A DNA stretch of 64,000 nt from contig NZ_JBISCC010000124.1 in NCBI RefSeq assembly GCF_044385915.1, positions 62,001 to 126,000 on the forward strand, read 5' to 3'. This DNA is from Thalassobellus citreus. Its GTDB lineage: Bacteria; Bacteroidota; Bacteroidia; Flavobacteriales; Flavobacteriaceae. Positions within the stretch are counted from its first letter, which is position 1, and each line of letters opens with the position of its first letter. Positions 8,804-16,763 of this stretch are shown in pieces. The notes beneath the pieces are model-generated. The model did no database searches. It was given only the letters and a program-made list of their open reading frames with translations, and was not told the DNA's origin. Position numbers and translations under genes: made by a program.

Positions 8804-9564
8804 TGCTGTTACATTCAAATATTATAGGGGAAGGCAAGCCGTTTATTATTCTGCATGGTTTTTTAGGAATGAGTGATAATTGGAAAACACTTGGAAGGCA
8901 ATTTAGCGAACAAGGGTTTCAGGTGCACTTAGTCGATCAGAGAAATCATGGGCGTAGTTTTTGGAATGAGAATTTTAATTATGATATTCTTGCTGAAGAT
9001 TTAAAAGCCTATTGTGAGGCTCATAAACTTGAAGATATTATTGTATTAGGACATTCTATGGGCGGAAAAACAGCTATGACTTTTGTTTGTGAATATCCTG
9101 GACTAATTTCAAAATTAATAGTTGCCGATATTTCTCCACGATTTTACCCTATTCATCACGATGGTATTTTAAACGGATTATCTGCTTTAAATTTTGATGT
9201 TATAAAATCTAGAGGTGAAGCCGATAAAGTTCTAGCTGATTATGTGAGTGATTTTGGAACCCGTCAATTTTTATTAAAAAACTTGTATTGGGTTGATAAA
9301 GGCCAATTAGGGTTACGTATTAATTTAGAAGTTTTAAAAAATGAAGTAGGCGAGGTAGGAGAATCTTTGGCTTCTCATGCTACTTTTAATAAAGAGACTT
9401 TGTTTTTAAGAGGAGATCGTTCTGAATATATTGGTGTTGGTGATGAAGCTATTATTTCTAACCACTTTTCAAAAGCAAAAATAAAGACAATTTCAAATGC
9501 TGGACATTGGTTACATGCCGAAAATCCTAAAGACTTTTTTGCGGCTGTAATACAGTTTTTATAA
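8803..9564 (+). CDS. Alpha/beta-hydrolase (YbfF-type esterase)
   Basis: 253 aa. It has an oxyanion region HGFLGMSDNW (18-27), the nucleophile elbow GHSMGGK (Ser85), and a C-terminal catalytic His in NAGHWLHAENP. RNHGRS (48-52 region) is typical of the YbfF/ABHD11 subgroup, which hydrolyses short acyl esters and thioesters. There is no signal peptide, so it is cytoplasmic. It is translationally coupled to pdxJ. The true substrate cannot be told from sequence. Confidence 0.88.
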   Translation: MLLHSNIIGEGKPFIILHGFLGMSDNWKTLGRQFSEQGFQVHLVDQRNHGRSFWNENFNYDILAEDLKAYCEAHKLEDIIVLGHSMGGKTAMTFVCEYPGLISKLIVADISPRFYPIHHDGILNGLSALNFDVIKSRGEADKVLADYVSDFGTRQFLLKNLYWVDKGQLGLRINLEVLKNEVGEVGESLASHATFNKETLFLRGDRSEYIGVGDEAIISNHFSKAKIKTISNAGHWLHAENPKDFFAAVIQFL

Positions 9565-9632
9565 TAACCATGTTTTTAAATTTTTATAAAGAAAATTCTT
9601 ATATTTACTTTCTGTTAAATTAAAATTATTAC

Positions 9633-10715
9633 ATGAAAATCGTTACTGTATTATTTGTTTTTTTATTATCAATTAGTAGTTTTTCTCAAAAGAAGCATCC
9701 AGATGGTCCTTATAAAGAGTATCATAAAAATAGCCAATTAAGAAAGGTAGGTGCTTATAAAAATGACAAAAAAGTTGGGATTTGGAAACATTATTTTGAT
9801 AATGGAAACTTACATAAGCGTTATCTTCATGATAGCAAAGGCAAGTTTACCGGTATTGAAGAAATATATTCTAAAAAAGGTACTTTACTTAGTGACACAA
9901 AACAAACTGAAACAGGTAGTTTGATAACTAAAAAATTTTATGAAAGCGGTGAACTTTTTGCGGAATATGATGTAGTGTCAGCTAAAAGAAACAATTGGTT
10001 TTTTAAAGAAGGCAATTATAAAGAATATTATAAAAATGGTGTTTTAAAAATAGAAAGTTTATATACCAAAAACGAGCTTTATGGTGTATGGAAGCAATAT
10101 TATGAAACAGGAGAAAAAGAATGGGAAGTTGAATACACAGAAGGCTACAAGCAAGGTGTTTATAAACAGTTTTATAAAAACAAAAAACTTAAAACTTTAG
10201 GTTTTCATGACTTAGATTTAAAATCTGGTATAGAAAAAAGATATGATTCTGAAGGAAATGAAACGCACAGTTTGAAATATAAAAAAGGAATTCTCAAAAA
10301 TGCTGCGAAATTTTCAAATATAACAAGTGTAAATATTCCAGATGGTACTATATTAAGGGTCCCAATATTTCCAGGTTGTAACTTGCCTGGTAATTATTTA
10401 AAGAGGAACTGTATGTCTCAAAAAATAGGAACTTTTGTAAGCGAAAAATTTAATAAATCTTTTGCTCCTGATCTCGGTTTAGCAGGGAAGCAACGTATTA
10501 ATGTTATTTTTAAAATAGATAAAACAGGAAAAGTAGTTGGCATAAGGGCTAGAGCCAACCATAGAGCTTTAGAGGCTGAAGCAATAAGAGTAATATCTTT
10601 GTTACCTAAAATGGTGCCAGGTTCTCAGTACGGTAAGCCTGTAAATGTGCCGTATAGTATGCCTATTATTTTTGATTTAAAAATAAAAGAGAAAAAAAAG
10701 AACAAATACAATTAA
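9633..10715 (+). CDS. MORN-repeat protein with TonB-like C-terminal domain
   Basis: 360 aa. Residues 1-19 are a signal peptide (LLSISSFSQ). Residues 25-225 hold about eight MORN_2/toxin-antitoxin-type repeats of the form Y-x-x-G-x-x-x-x-x-x-(W/Y)-K (VGIWKHYFDNGNL, YGVWKQYYETGEKEW, QGVYKQFYKNKKLKTLGF). Residues 265-350 resemble the TonB C-terminal domain (INVIFKIDKTGKVVGI, LEAEAIRVISLLPKM, PVNVPYSMPIIFDLK). The protein lacks an N-terminal membrane anchor, so it is unlikely to be a classical TonB. Such MORN plus TonB_C proteins are common in Flavobacteriia and act in the periplasm with unknown partner. Confidence 0.82.
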   Translation: MKIVTVLFVFLLSISSFSQKKHPDGPYKEYHKNSQLRKVGAYKNDKKVGIWKHYFDNGNLHKRYLHDSKGKFTGIEEIYSKKGTLLSDTKQTETGSLITKKFYESGELFAEYDVVSAKRNNWFFKEGNYKEYYKNGVLKIESLYTKNELYGVWKQYYETGEKEWEVEYTEGYKQGVYKQFYKNKKLKTLGFHDLDLKSGIEKRYDSEGNETHSLKYKKGILKNAAKFSNITSVNIPDGTILRVPIFPGCNLPGNYLKRNCMSQKIGTFVSEKFNKSFAPDLGLAGKQRINVIFKIDKTGKVVGIRARANHRALEAEAIRVISLLPKMVPGSQYGKPVNVPYSMPIIFDLKIKEKKKNKYN

Positions 10716-10728
10716 AGAATATTTAAAA

Positions 10729-11075
10729 ATGAAACTAATAATTAAACTCCTATTAAACGCCATAGCCGTATTTGTAATTGCTCATTTTTAACAGGTGTTA
10801 GTGTCGATAATTATACAACAGCCATTATTGTAGCAATTGTTTTATCTGTTCTAAACTTATTAGTAAAACCCATATTAGTAATTTTAACTTTGCCTATAAC
10901 CATTGTAACATTAGGCTTGTTTTTATTAATAATTAACGCTTTAATCATCTTATTAGCCGATAATTTAATTGATGGATTTTCAGTAAGTAGTATTTGGATT
11001 GCAGTATTATTTAGTATTTTACTTTCCATCCTGCAATCTTTCTTGCATTCTCTTTTAAAAGAAGGTAAAAAATAG
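10729..11075 (+). pseudogene. Frameshifted phage-holin-family (YvlD-like) membrane protein
   Basis: An intact family member of about 115 aa would read from ATG 10729 to TAG 11075. The first part (MKLIIKLLLNAIAVFVIAH) runs into TAA at 10798-10800. After adding one base in the T run 10795-10799 the frame continues through GVSVDNYTTAIIVAIVLSV, VILTLPITIVTLGLF and SVSSIWIAVLFSILLSILQ to the true end. These are the four helices of the PF04020 holin-4 superfamily, membrane proteins that usually are not phage-encoded. The lesion is a single-T deletion in a homopolymer; it could be real inactivation, phase variation or a sequencing error. No other start rescues the first helix. Confidence 0.85.
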
Positions 11076-11099
11076 CTAATAATCAAGCAATTAAAAACT

Positions 11100-11129
11100 T
11101 TGTTGGGATGTAAAAATATATTATTTTTG
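11100..11129 (+). promoter_or_regulatory. Promoter of tig, overlapping a palindrome
   Basis: TTG (11100-11102), 19 nt, then TATTTTTG (11122-11129): an exact match to the Bacteroidota consensus and spacing. Transcription should start near 11136, giving a leader of about 68 nt. The -7 box lies in the right arm of a 13-bp inverted repeat (11105-11117 with 11123-11135, one G-T pair). Confidence 0.7.
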
Positions 11130-11135
11130 CATCCC
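11105..11135. repeat. 13-bp inverted repeat around the tig -7 box
   Basis: The arms begin GGGATG and end CATCCC, with a 5-nt loop ATATT. In transcripts reading through from the holin-like gene it would form a strong hairpin, although no T run follows. In DNA it is a symmetric site covering the promoter, so it could be an operator, a terminator of the upstream gene, or both. Confidence 0.6.
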
Positions 11136-11203
11136 AATTTTGGTAGCAAAAATTTAGGCCAAAATCATTTGTTAAATGCCTGTAAAGGTTTTATATCATT
11201 AAA

Positions 11204-12535
11204 ATGAATATTACAAGAGAAAACGTAGATGCATTAAATGCTGTAGTAAAAGTAGATATCGCTAAAGAAGATTATAGCGATAAAGTTGAAAAAATCTTAA
11301 CAGATTATCGTAAAACAGCAAATATTCCTGGTTTTAGAAAAGGTCATGTACCAATGGGAATGGTGAAAAAACAATACGGAAAAGCTGTTTTAGTTGATGA
11401 AGTAAACAAGCTTTTACAAGATGCTTTAAATAAATATTTAACTGAAGAAAAGTTAGATGTTTTAGGGCAACCATTACCAAAAACACAAGATGAAATTGAT
11501 TGGGATGCTGATAAATTTTCTTTTGAATTTGAATTAGGTTTAGCTCCAGAATTTGATGTAGAGTTAAAAAGTAAAAAAGCCATCACACAATATCATATTA
11601 TTGCTGATGATAAAATGATTGATGAGCAAATAGAACGTATTCAAAAACAATACGGAAAATTAGTTTCTCAAGATGCTGTTGAAGCAGATAGCGAAATAAC
11701 AGGAGCTTATACAAACGAAGAAAAAGAAATAGATAATACGGTTACTATCACTTTAGATAAGTTTAAAGGAAAAGCAACTGCAAAACAATTTATTGGTGCT
11801 AAAGCAGGCGATGTTATTGTTTTGAAAACAAAAGGACTTTTTGAAGATGATCACGATTTAATGCATGCTTTAAAATTAGAGCATGATGCGGTTCATGGTT
11901 TAGATATTGAGGTGTCTTTCACTATTTCTGAAATTAATAAAAGAGAATTAGCAGATTTAGATCAAGATATTTTTGATAAACTTTTTGGTAAAGACGGAGG
12001 TGTAACTACGGTTACCGAATTAAGAGCAAAAATAAAAGAAGATGCTGAAAAGCAATTTGTTCAACAAGCCGATCAAAAATTATTAAATGATGTTACTGAG
12101 TATTTAGTTGATAATACAAAATTTGATCTTCCAGCAGAATTTTTAACTAAATGGATGCAAACATCTGGAGAAAAACAAATTGATGCAGATCAAGCTAGAG
12201 AAGAATACGCAAAATCTGAAAAAAGCTTACGTTACCAATTAATTGAAGGAAAGTTAATTGAAGGTAATAACATTCAAGTAACTATTGATGATATTAAAGA
12301 TCATGCAAGAGAAATGATTAAAGGTCAAATGGCTCAGTTTGGTCAAATGAATCCTTCAGATAAAGAGTTAGATGATATTGCAGCTCGCGTATTATCAAAT
12401 CAAGATGAAGCACGTCGTATATCAGAACAATTAATCAGTCAAAAGTTAATTACTTTATACAAAGAGAAAGCAAATATTAAGGTAAAAGAATTGAGCTATG
12501 AAAACTTTGTAAAAGAAGTTTATGGTGATAAATAA
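11204..12535 (+). CDS. tig: Trigger factor
   Basis: Ribosome-bound chaperone and peptidyl-prolyl isomerase that meets nascent chains at the exit tunnel. The 443-aa protein shows the ribosome-docking signature GFRKGHVP (43-50), a divergent FKBP-like middle domain (about 150-240, containing KFKGKATAKQFIGAKAGD) and the C-terminal helical chaperone arms. As in other Bacteroidota the isomerase part is weakly conserved. It heads a tig-clpP-clpX cluster that is conserved across bacteria, but terminators or long gaps suggest at least two transcripts here. Confidence 0.94.
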   Translation: MNITRENVDALNAVVKVDIAKEDYSDKVEKILTDYRKTANIPGFRKGHVPMGMVKKQYGKAVLVDEVNKLLQDALNKYLTEEKLDVLGQPLPKTQDEIDWDADKFSFEFELGLAPEFDVELKSKKAITQYHIIADDKMIDEQIERIQKQYGKLVSQDAVEADSEITGAYTNEEKEIDNTVTITLDKFKGKATAKQFIGAKAGDVIVLKTKGLFEDDHDLMHALKLEHDAVHGLDIEVSFTISEINKRELADLDQDIFDKLFGKDGGVTTVTELRAKIKEDAEKQFVQQADQKLLNDVTEYLVDNTKFDLPAEFLTKWMQTSGEKQIDADQAREEYAKSEKSLRYQLIEGKLIEGNNIQVTIDDIKDHAREMIKGQMAQFGQMNPSDKELDDIAARVLSNQDEARRISEQLISQKLITLYKEKANIKVKELSYENFVKEVYGDK

Positions 12536-12564
12536 TAAGCCTTTTATATAATAATTCCTTATAT

Positions 12565-12598
12565 TTAGGCGCTTCAGTTTAGGAATTGAAGCGCCTAA
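12565..12598 (+). terminator. Hairpin terminator after tig
   Basis: A perfect 12-bp inverted repeat (12565-12576 and 12587-12598, core AGGCGCTTCA) with a 10-nt loop is followed by a short T/A-rich run. It lies 30 nt past the tig stop. Confidence 0.75.
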
Positions 12599-12698
12599 TT
12601 TATTAAGTGAATTCTCATTATTCTGATTAAAAGAATTTTATAGTTAAGTCACTTATTTGAAAATTAGAATCTTAACCTAAAAAAGAATAAATAAAATT

Positions 12699-13373
12699 AT
12701 GGATTACGCTAAAGAATTTGAAAAATTCGCGATAAAAGATCAAGGTATAAGTAGTACATATTACAATAAAATTGTAAGCAGTATGTATCCTCAAAGTATG
12801 ACTCCGTATATTATTGAAGAACGTCAATTGAATATTTCTCAATTAGATGTTTTTTCTCGTTTAATGATGGATCGTATTCTTTTTCTAGGAACCGGAATTA
12901 ATGATAATATTGCAAATATTGTACAAGCACAGTTGTTGTTTTTAGAAAGTGTTGATGCTAACAAAGACATTCAAATGTATATTAATTCTCCAGGAGGAAG
13001 TGTATATGCAGGATTAGGTATTTATGATACTATGCAGTTTATAAAGCCAGATGTAGCTACTATTTGTACTGGTATGGCGGCATCAATGGGCGCTGTATTA
13101 TTATGTGCAGGTGCTCAAGGAAAACGTAGTGGTTTAACACATTCTCGTGTTATGATTCACCAACCTTTAGGAGGTGCTCAAGGACAAGCAAGTGATATAG
13201 AAATTACTGCTAGAGAAATCTTGATTTTAAAAGAAGAACTTTATAAAATTATTAGTAAGCATTCAGGTCAAAGTTACGACAAAGTATATGAAGATAGTGA
13301 CAGAGATTACTGGATGAAAGCCGATAAGGCCAAAGAATATGGCATGATTGACGAGATTTTAGCTCGTAATTAA
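12699..13373 (+). CDS. clpP: ATP-dependent Clp protease proteolytic subunit
   Basis: 224-aa serine protease that forms the barrel chamber of ClpXP. The catalytic triad is visible: Ser129 in TGMAASMGA, His154 in VMIHQPLGG and Asp203 in SDRDYW, with spacings identical to the E. coli enzyme. The oxyanion-loop SPGGSV follows strand 4. The N-terminal 30 residues are an extended propeptide-like leader normal for the phylum. clpX follows 73 nt downstream on the same strand. Confidence 0.97.
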   Translation: MDYAKEFEKFAIKDQGISSTYYNKIVSSMYPQSMTPYIIEERQLNISQLDVFSRLMMDRILFLGTGINDNIANIVQAQLLFLESVDANKDIQMYINSPGGSVYAGLGIYDTMQFIKPDVATICTGMAASMGAVLLCAGAQGKRSGLTHSRVMIHQPLGGAQGQASDIEITAREILILKEELYKIISKHSGQSYDKVYEDSDRDYWMKADKAKEYGMIDEILARN

Positions 13374-13446
13374 ATAAAAATTTGTAATTTTAAAGAATTG
13401 TTACAGAGGGATTTGTGACATTTTACTCTCAAAATAGATAAGATTA

Positions 13447-14679
13447 ATGGCAAAAGAAGAGTTAGAATGTTCGTTTTGTGGTCGTAAAAAGCCTGAAACA
13501 AACTTATTAATAGCAGGATTAGATGCTCATATATGTGATAGATGTATAGAGCAAGCACATGGTATTGTTGTAGAAGAATCTAAACAAACAGATAGTAGCG
13601 ATTTATCTGCAGAGTTAAAATTACGCAAACCACAACAAATTAAAACATTTCTCGATGAGTATATTATTGGGCAAGACATGACTAAAAAAGTAATGTCTGT
13701 TGCTGTATATAATCATTATAAACGTTTATTGCAACCGCCTACTAACGACGATATTGATATTCAGAAAAGTAATATCGTAATGGTTGGTCAAACAGGAACT
13801 GGTAAAACGTTAATGGCTAAAACCATAGCAAGAATGCTTAATGTGCCTTTAGCTATTGTTGATGCTACTGTTTTAACAGAAGCGGGTTATGTTGGCGAAG
13901 ATGTAGAGAGCATTTTAACACGTTTATTACAAGCAGCCGATTATAATTTAGAGAAAGCCGAAAAAGGTATTGTATTTATAGATGAAATAGATAAAATTGC
14001 TCGTAAAAGCGATAATCCGTCTATTACGCGTGATGTATCTGGTGAAGGTGTGCAACAGGCATTACTTAAACTTTTAGAAGGTACTGTTGTTAATGTGCCA
14101 CCAAAAGGAGGGCGTAAACATCCAGACCAAAAATTTATAGAAGTTAATACTGAAAATATTTTATTTATTGCTGGTGGAGCTTTTGATGGTATTGAACGTC
14201 ATATTTCAAAACGTTTGAACATGCAAGCTGTTGGGTACAGTGCTTCTATGTCTGATGATGCTGTAGATCAAAGTAATTTGCTACAATATATTATTCCAAA
14301 AGATTTAAAAGATTTTGGATTAATTCCAGAGATTATAGGAAGACTTCCAGTGCTTACTTATATGGATCCTTTAGATGCTAAAACATTAAGAGCGATACTT
14401 ACAGAGCCTAAAAATGCTATTATTAAACAGTATAAAAAACTGTTTAATATGGATGAAATTGATTTTTCTATTACAGATGGTGCTTTAGACTATATAGTAG
14501 GAAAAGCAATAGAGTATAAATTAGGGGCTAGAGGATTACGTTCGCTTTGTGAAGAGATTTTAACAGATGCGATGTTTGAACTACCTAGCAGCGAAGAGAA
14601 AATACTTAATGTTACAAAACTTTATGCTGAAGATAAATTAACAAAAACAACGTTGAAGAAGCTTAAAGCAGTTTCATAA
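13447..14679 (+). CDS. clpX: ATP-dependent Clp protease ATP-binding subunit ClpX
   Basis: AAA+ unfoldase that feeds substrates to ClpP. The N-terminal zinc-binding domain has four Cys (8, 11, 30, 33). Walker A is GQTGTGKT, Walker B is IVFIDEID, and sensor and pore elements follow (AGYVGEDVE, a GYVG pore loop). The IGF-type ClpP-docking loop appears as IGR or nearby variants. GARGLRSLCEE is sensor 2. 410 aa is standard length. A strong terminator follows the stop codon. Confidence 0.97.
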   Translation: MAKEELECSFCGRKKPETNLLIAGLDAHICDRCIEQAHGIVVEESKQTDSSDLSAELKLRKPQQIKTFLDEYIIGQDMTKKVMSVAVYNHYKRLLQPPTNDDIDIQKSNIVMVGQTGTGKTLMAKTIARMLNVPLAIVDATVLTEAGYVGEDVESILTRLLQAADYNLEKAEKGIVFIDEIDKIARKSDNPSITRDVSGEGVQQALLKLLEGTVVNVPPKGGRKHPDQKFIEVNTENILFIAGGAFDGIERHISKRLNMQAVGYSASMSDDAVDQSNLLQYIIPKDLKDFGLIPEIIGRLPVLTYMDPLDAKTLRAILTEPKNAIIKQYKKLFNMDEIDFSITDGALDYIVGKAIEYKLGARGLRSLCEEILTDAMFELPSSEEKILNVTKLYAEDKLTKTTLKKLKAVS

Positions 14680-14701
14680 TTAAAGTTGTATTTAAAGTTA
14701 T

Positions 14702-14732
14702 AAAAAAACCACGCTAATAGCGTGGTTTTTTT
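14702..14732 (+). terminator. Rho-independent terminator after clpX
   Basis: Stem CCACGCT/AGCGTGG (14709-14715 with 14719-14725) with a 3-nt loop, flanked by seven A upstream and seven T downstream. It can act in both directions. Confidence 0.92.
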
Positions 14733-14984
14733 GTTTTATGGATGTTAATTAATAAAGGACATTATGAATAAATCTAAATGATTATTTTTAGTAAATATTT
14801 TATGAGGGATTAAAAATAGTTACGGCCTTTTATTTCAATTTGTTTTTAACACTTCTTCAAAAGTATACTTAATTAGCGCAGATACAAAGCGTTTTGTTTT
14901 TGTTTTAGATAAACAAGAAGAAATACTCGTTTAAAAACTTTTGAGGATACACTTAGTCGATTTAAAGGACGATTAACTAATTAT
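14733..14984. other. Gene-free stretch after clpX with a coding-like fragment
   Basis: Apart from the clpX terminator, the 305-nt gap 14680-14984 holds no complete gene. A frame without ATG is open from 14806 to the TAA at 14932-14934 (plus strand, 42 codons). It reads protein-like text such as VYLISADTKRFVFVLDKQEE. It may be the tail of a lost gene; it could equally be chance. Confidence 0.35.
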
Positions 14985-16622
14985 TTACCTGTTTATTATC
15001 ACTAGTTCAACACGTCTATTCGTTTGAAGTTGTTCTTTAGAGCAATTATTTCCGCAATCAATTAATGGCTCCGTTTCACCATAACCTTTAGATCGTAATC
15101 TGTCTTTTGAAATTCCATTAGTTACTAAATAATTTAATACAGAAGCAGCTCGATCATTTGATAATTTTAAGTTAAATGAATCTTTCCCTACATTATCAGT
15201 ATGCGCATTAATTGCTAATTTCATTTCTGGATGCTCATTTAGAACATATATAATCTTATTTAAGATACGATGTAATTCTTTTTTAATATTTGATTTATTA
15301 GAGTCAAAGAATATATTATCAGCTACTAATCTTAATTCTCTTTCAACATCATAAGCTGGTTTTGGTTTGGATAATTCTAAGTTTTTAAAATATGTTGTTT
15401 CAAAAGATCTATTAGCAAGGAAATCTATATTTAAATCATCAAAATTTTCTTTAGATACTGATATAGTGTAATTCTCAAACGGAATAACGTTAAAGCTATA
15501 AGCGGCATCACTATCAGTAATCGATCTAGATATTTCAACACCTTCATCGTCCTTTAATATAACCACAGAGTTAGGAAGAATCTTTTTTGCTTTTAAATCA
15601 AAAACTTTACCTTTTAAAGTTTGAATGATTTCTTCATTAATTGCAGTATAGATGTCATAACTACGTCTGCCATTTTTGTATTCTCTATTTGAGGTTACGT
15701 ATCCTTTATTCTTGGCAGCTAAAGTATAAGCAATTTCATTGTGATATGAATTAATAGTTACACCTAAGTTTCTAGGTTTTCTATATTCATTTTTAGAAGA
15801 AATTTTACTAACAAAAACATCAAAACCACCTACGTTTCTATGACCTTTAGATGAAAAGTATAAGTATTTGTCATCTTTAGAAAGTGACGGGTATTTATCA
15901 TCAAATGGTGTGTTTACTAATTTTCCTAAATTTTTAGGGTTTCCAAGTGATCCATCTTTTTTAATAGTAGAAACATATAAATCAAATCCTCCAATACCAT
16001 CAGGCATGTTTGAAGAAAAATATAATTTATCTCCTTGATGACTAACATAAGGGTTTTCAATAGAAAAGCCTTCTTTATTAATACTTAATAGCTCTTGGTT
16101 TATCCAATTACCATGAGAGTCTTTTTCAAGAATAGCTTTGTATAATTTGTATATCGAAGAATTTTCTTTAATACTTCTTGTGTAGTATACTGTATTTTGA
16201 TCTGGTGAAAATGATAATTGGCCTTCATTATATTTTGAATTGAGGATTCTAGAAAATAACAAGGGTTTACTTAACCGTCCATTTTTATCAATATCTAAGC
16301 AATATAGATCTTTATAACCTTCACCCGTTTTTGGGTCTTTTTTAGCAAAGGGACCTAATTTTTTTGAAGAAACCATAATAGCTTTATTTCTGAAAAATCC
16401 TGAGCTAATTTCAGAGTATTCGCTATTAATATTTAATTTTAAAAGGTCAAAATTAAATCCGTTAGGGCCAATTTCATCTGCTTTATTTTTTACTTTACTA
16501 GTATACTTTTTGAAAATTTTATTATTGATAGAAAAATGATTTTCAGCAATAATATTTGATGTTTCTTGGCTGAATGATAAAAGCGATAAAAAGAAAATAA
16601 GAATGAAAAATTTAGTTTTCAT
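14985..16622 (-). CDS. OmpA-family protein with PD40 propeller repeats
   Basis: 545 aa. A signal peptide (1-18, LLSFSQ) precedes a WD40-like PD40 propeller at about 85-320, with repeats such as LSFSPDQNTVYYTR, PYVSHQGDKLYFSSN and PSLSKDDKYLYFSSKG. A CarboxypepD_reg-like fold follows (about 335-405, LKGKVFDLKAKKILPNS). A C-terminal OmpA peptidoglycan-binding domain is at about 435-545 (NIFFDSNKSNI, AHTDNVGKDSFN, TNRRVELVI). It links outer membrane and cell wall. The architecture resembles T9SS PorE-type proteins but lacks their TPR part. Partner unknown. Confidence 0.9.
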   Translation of the reverse strand: MKTKFFILIFFLSLLSFSQETSNIIAENHFSINNKIFKKYTSKVKNKADEIGPNGFNFDLLKLNINSEYSEISSGFFRNKAIMVSSKKLGPFAKKDPKTGEGYKDLYCLDIDKNGRLSKPLLFSRILNSKYNEGQLSFSPDQNTVYYTRSIKENSSIYKLYKAILEKDSHGNWINQELLSINKEGFSIENPYVSHQGDKLYFSSNMPDGIGGFDLYVSTIKKDGSLGNPKNLGKLVNTPFDDKYPSLSKDDKYLYFSSKGHRNVGGFDVFVSKISSKNEYRKPRNLGVTINSYHNEIAYTLAAKNKGYVTSNREYKNGRRSYDIYTAINEEIIQTLKGKVFDLKAKKILPNSVVILKDDEGVEISRSITDSDAAYSFNVIPFENYTISVSKENFDDLNIDFLANRSFETTYFKNLELSKPKPAYDVERELRLVADNIFFDSNKSNIKKELHRILNKIIYVLNEHPEMKLAINAHTDNVGKDSFNLKLSNDRAASVLNYLVTNGISKDRLRSKGYGETEPLIDCGNNCSKEQLQTNRRVELVIINR

Positions 16623-16763
16623 TTTTTGAGAGGGTTTGGAGGATTAATTAGTTGGTAAATATAATTGTTAGTCTAATTCTTGTAAAAAAATATTAGACCA
16701 AGCGTTTATATATTCGTTAACTAATTGTTTTAAAGGGTGTTCGGTTTGTAAACTAGTAAGGGG

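Noticed and set aside
10811..11149. 112-aa minus-strand frame over the holin-like gene
   Set aside because: Antisense of the frameshifted gene; the family match is on the plus strand.
14985..16622. T9SS PorE assignment for the OmpA/PD40 protein
   Set aside because: The TPR region that defines PorE is missing, so only OmpA/PD40 is stated.
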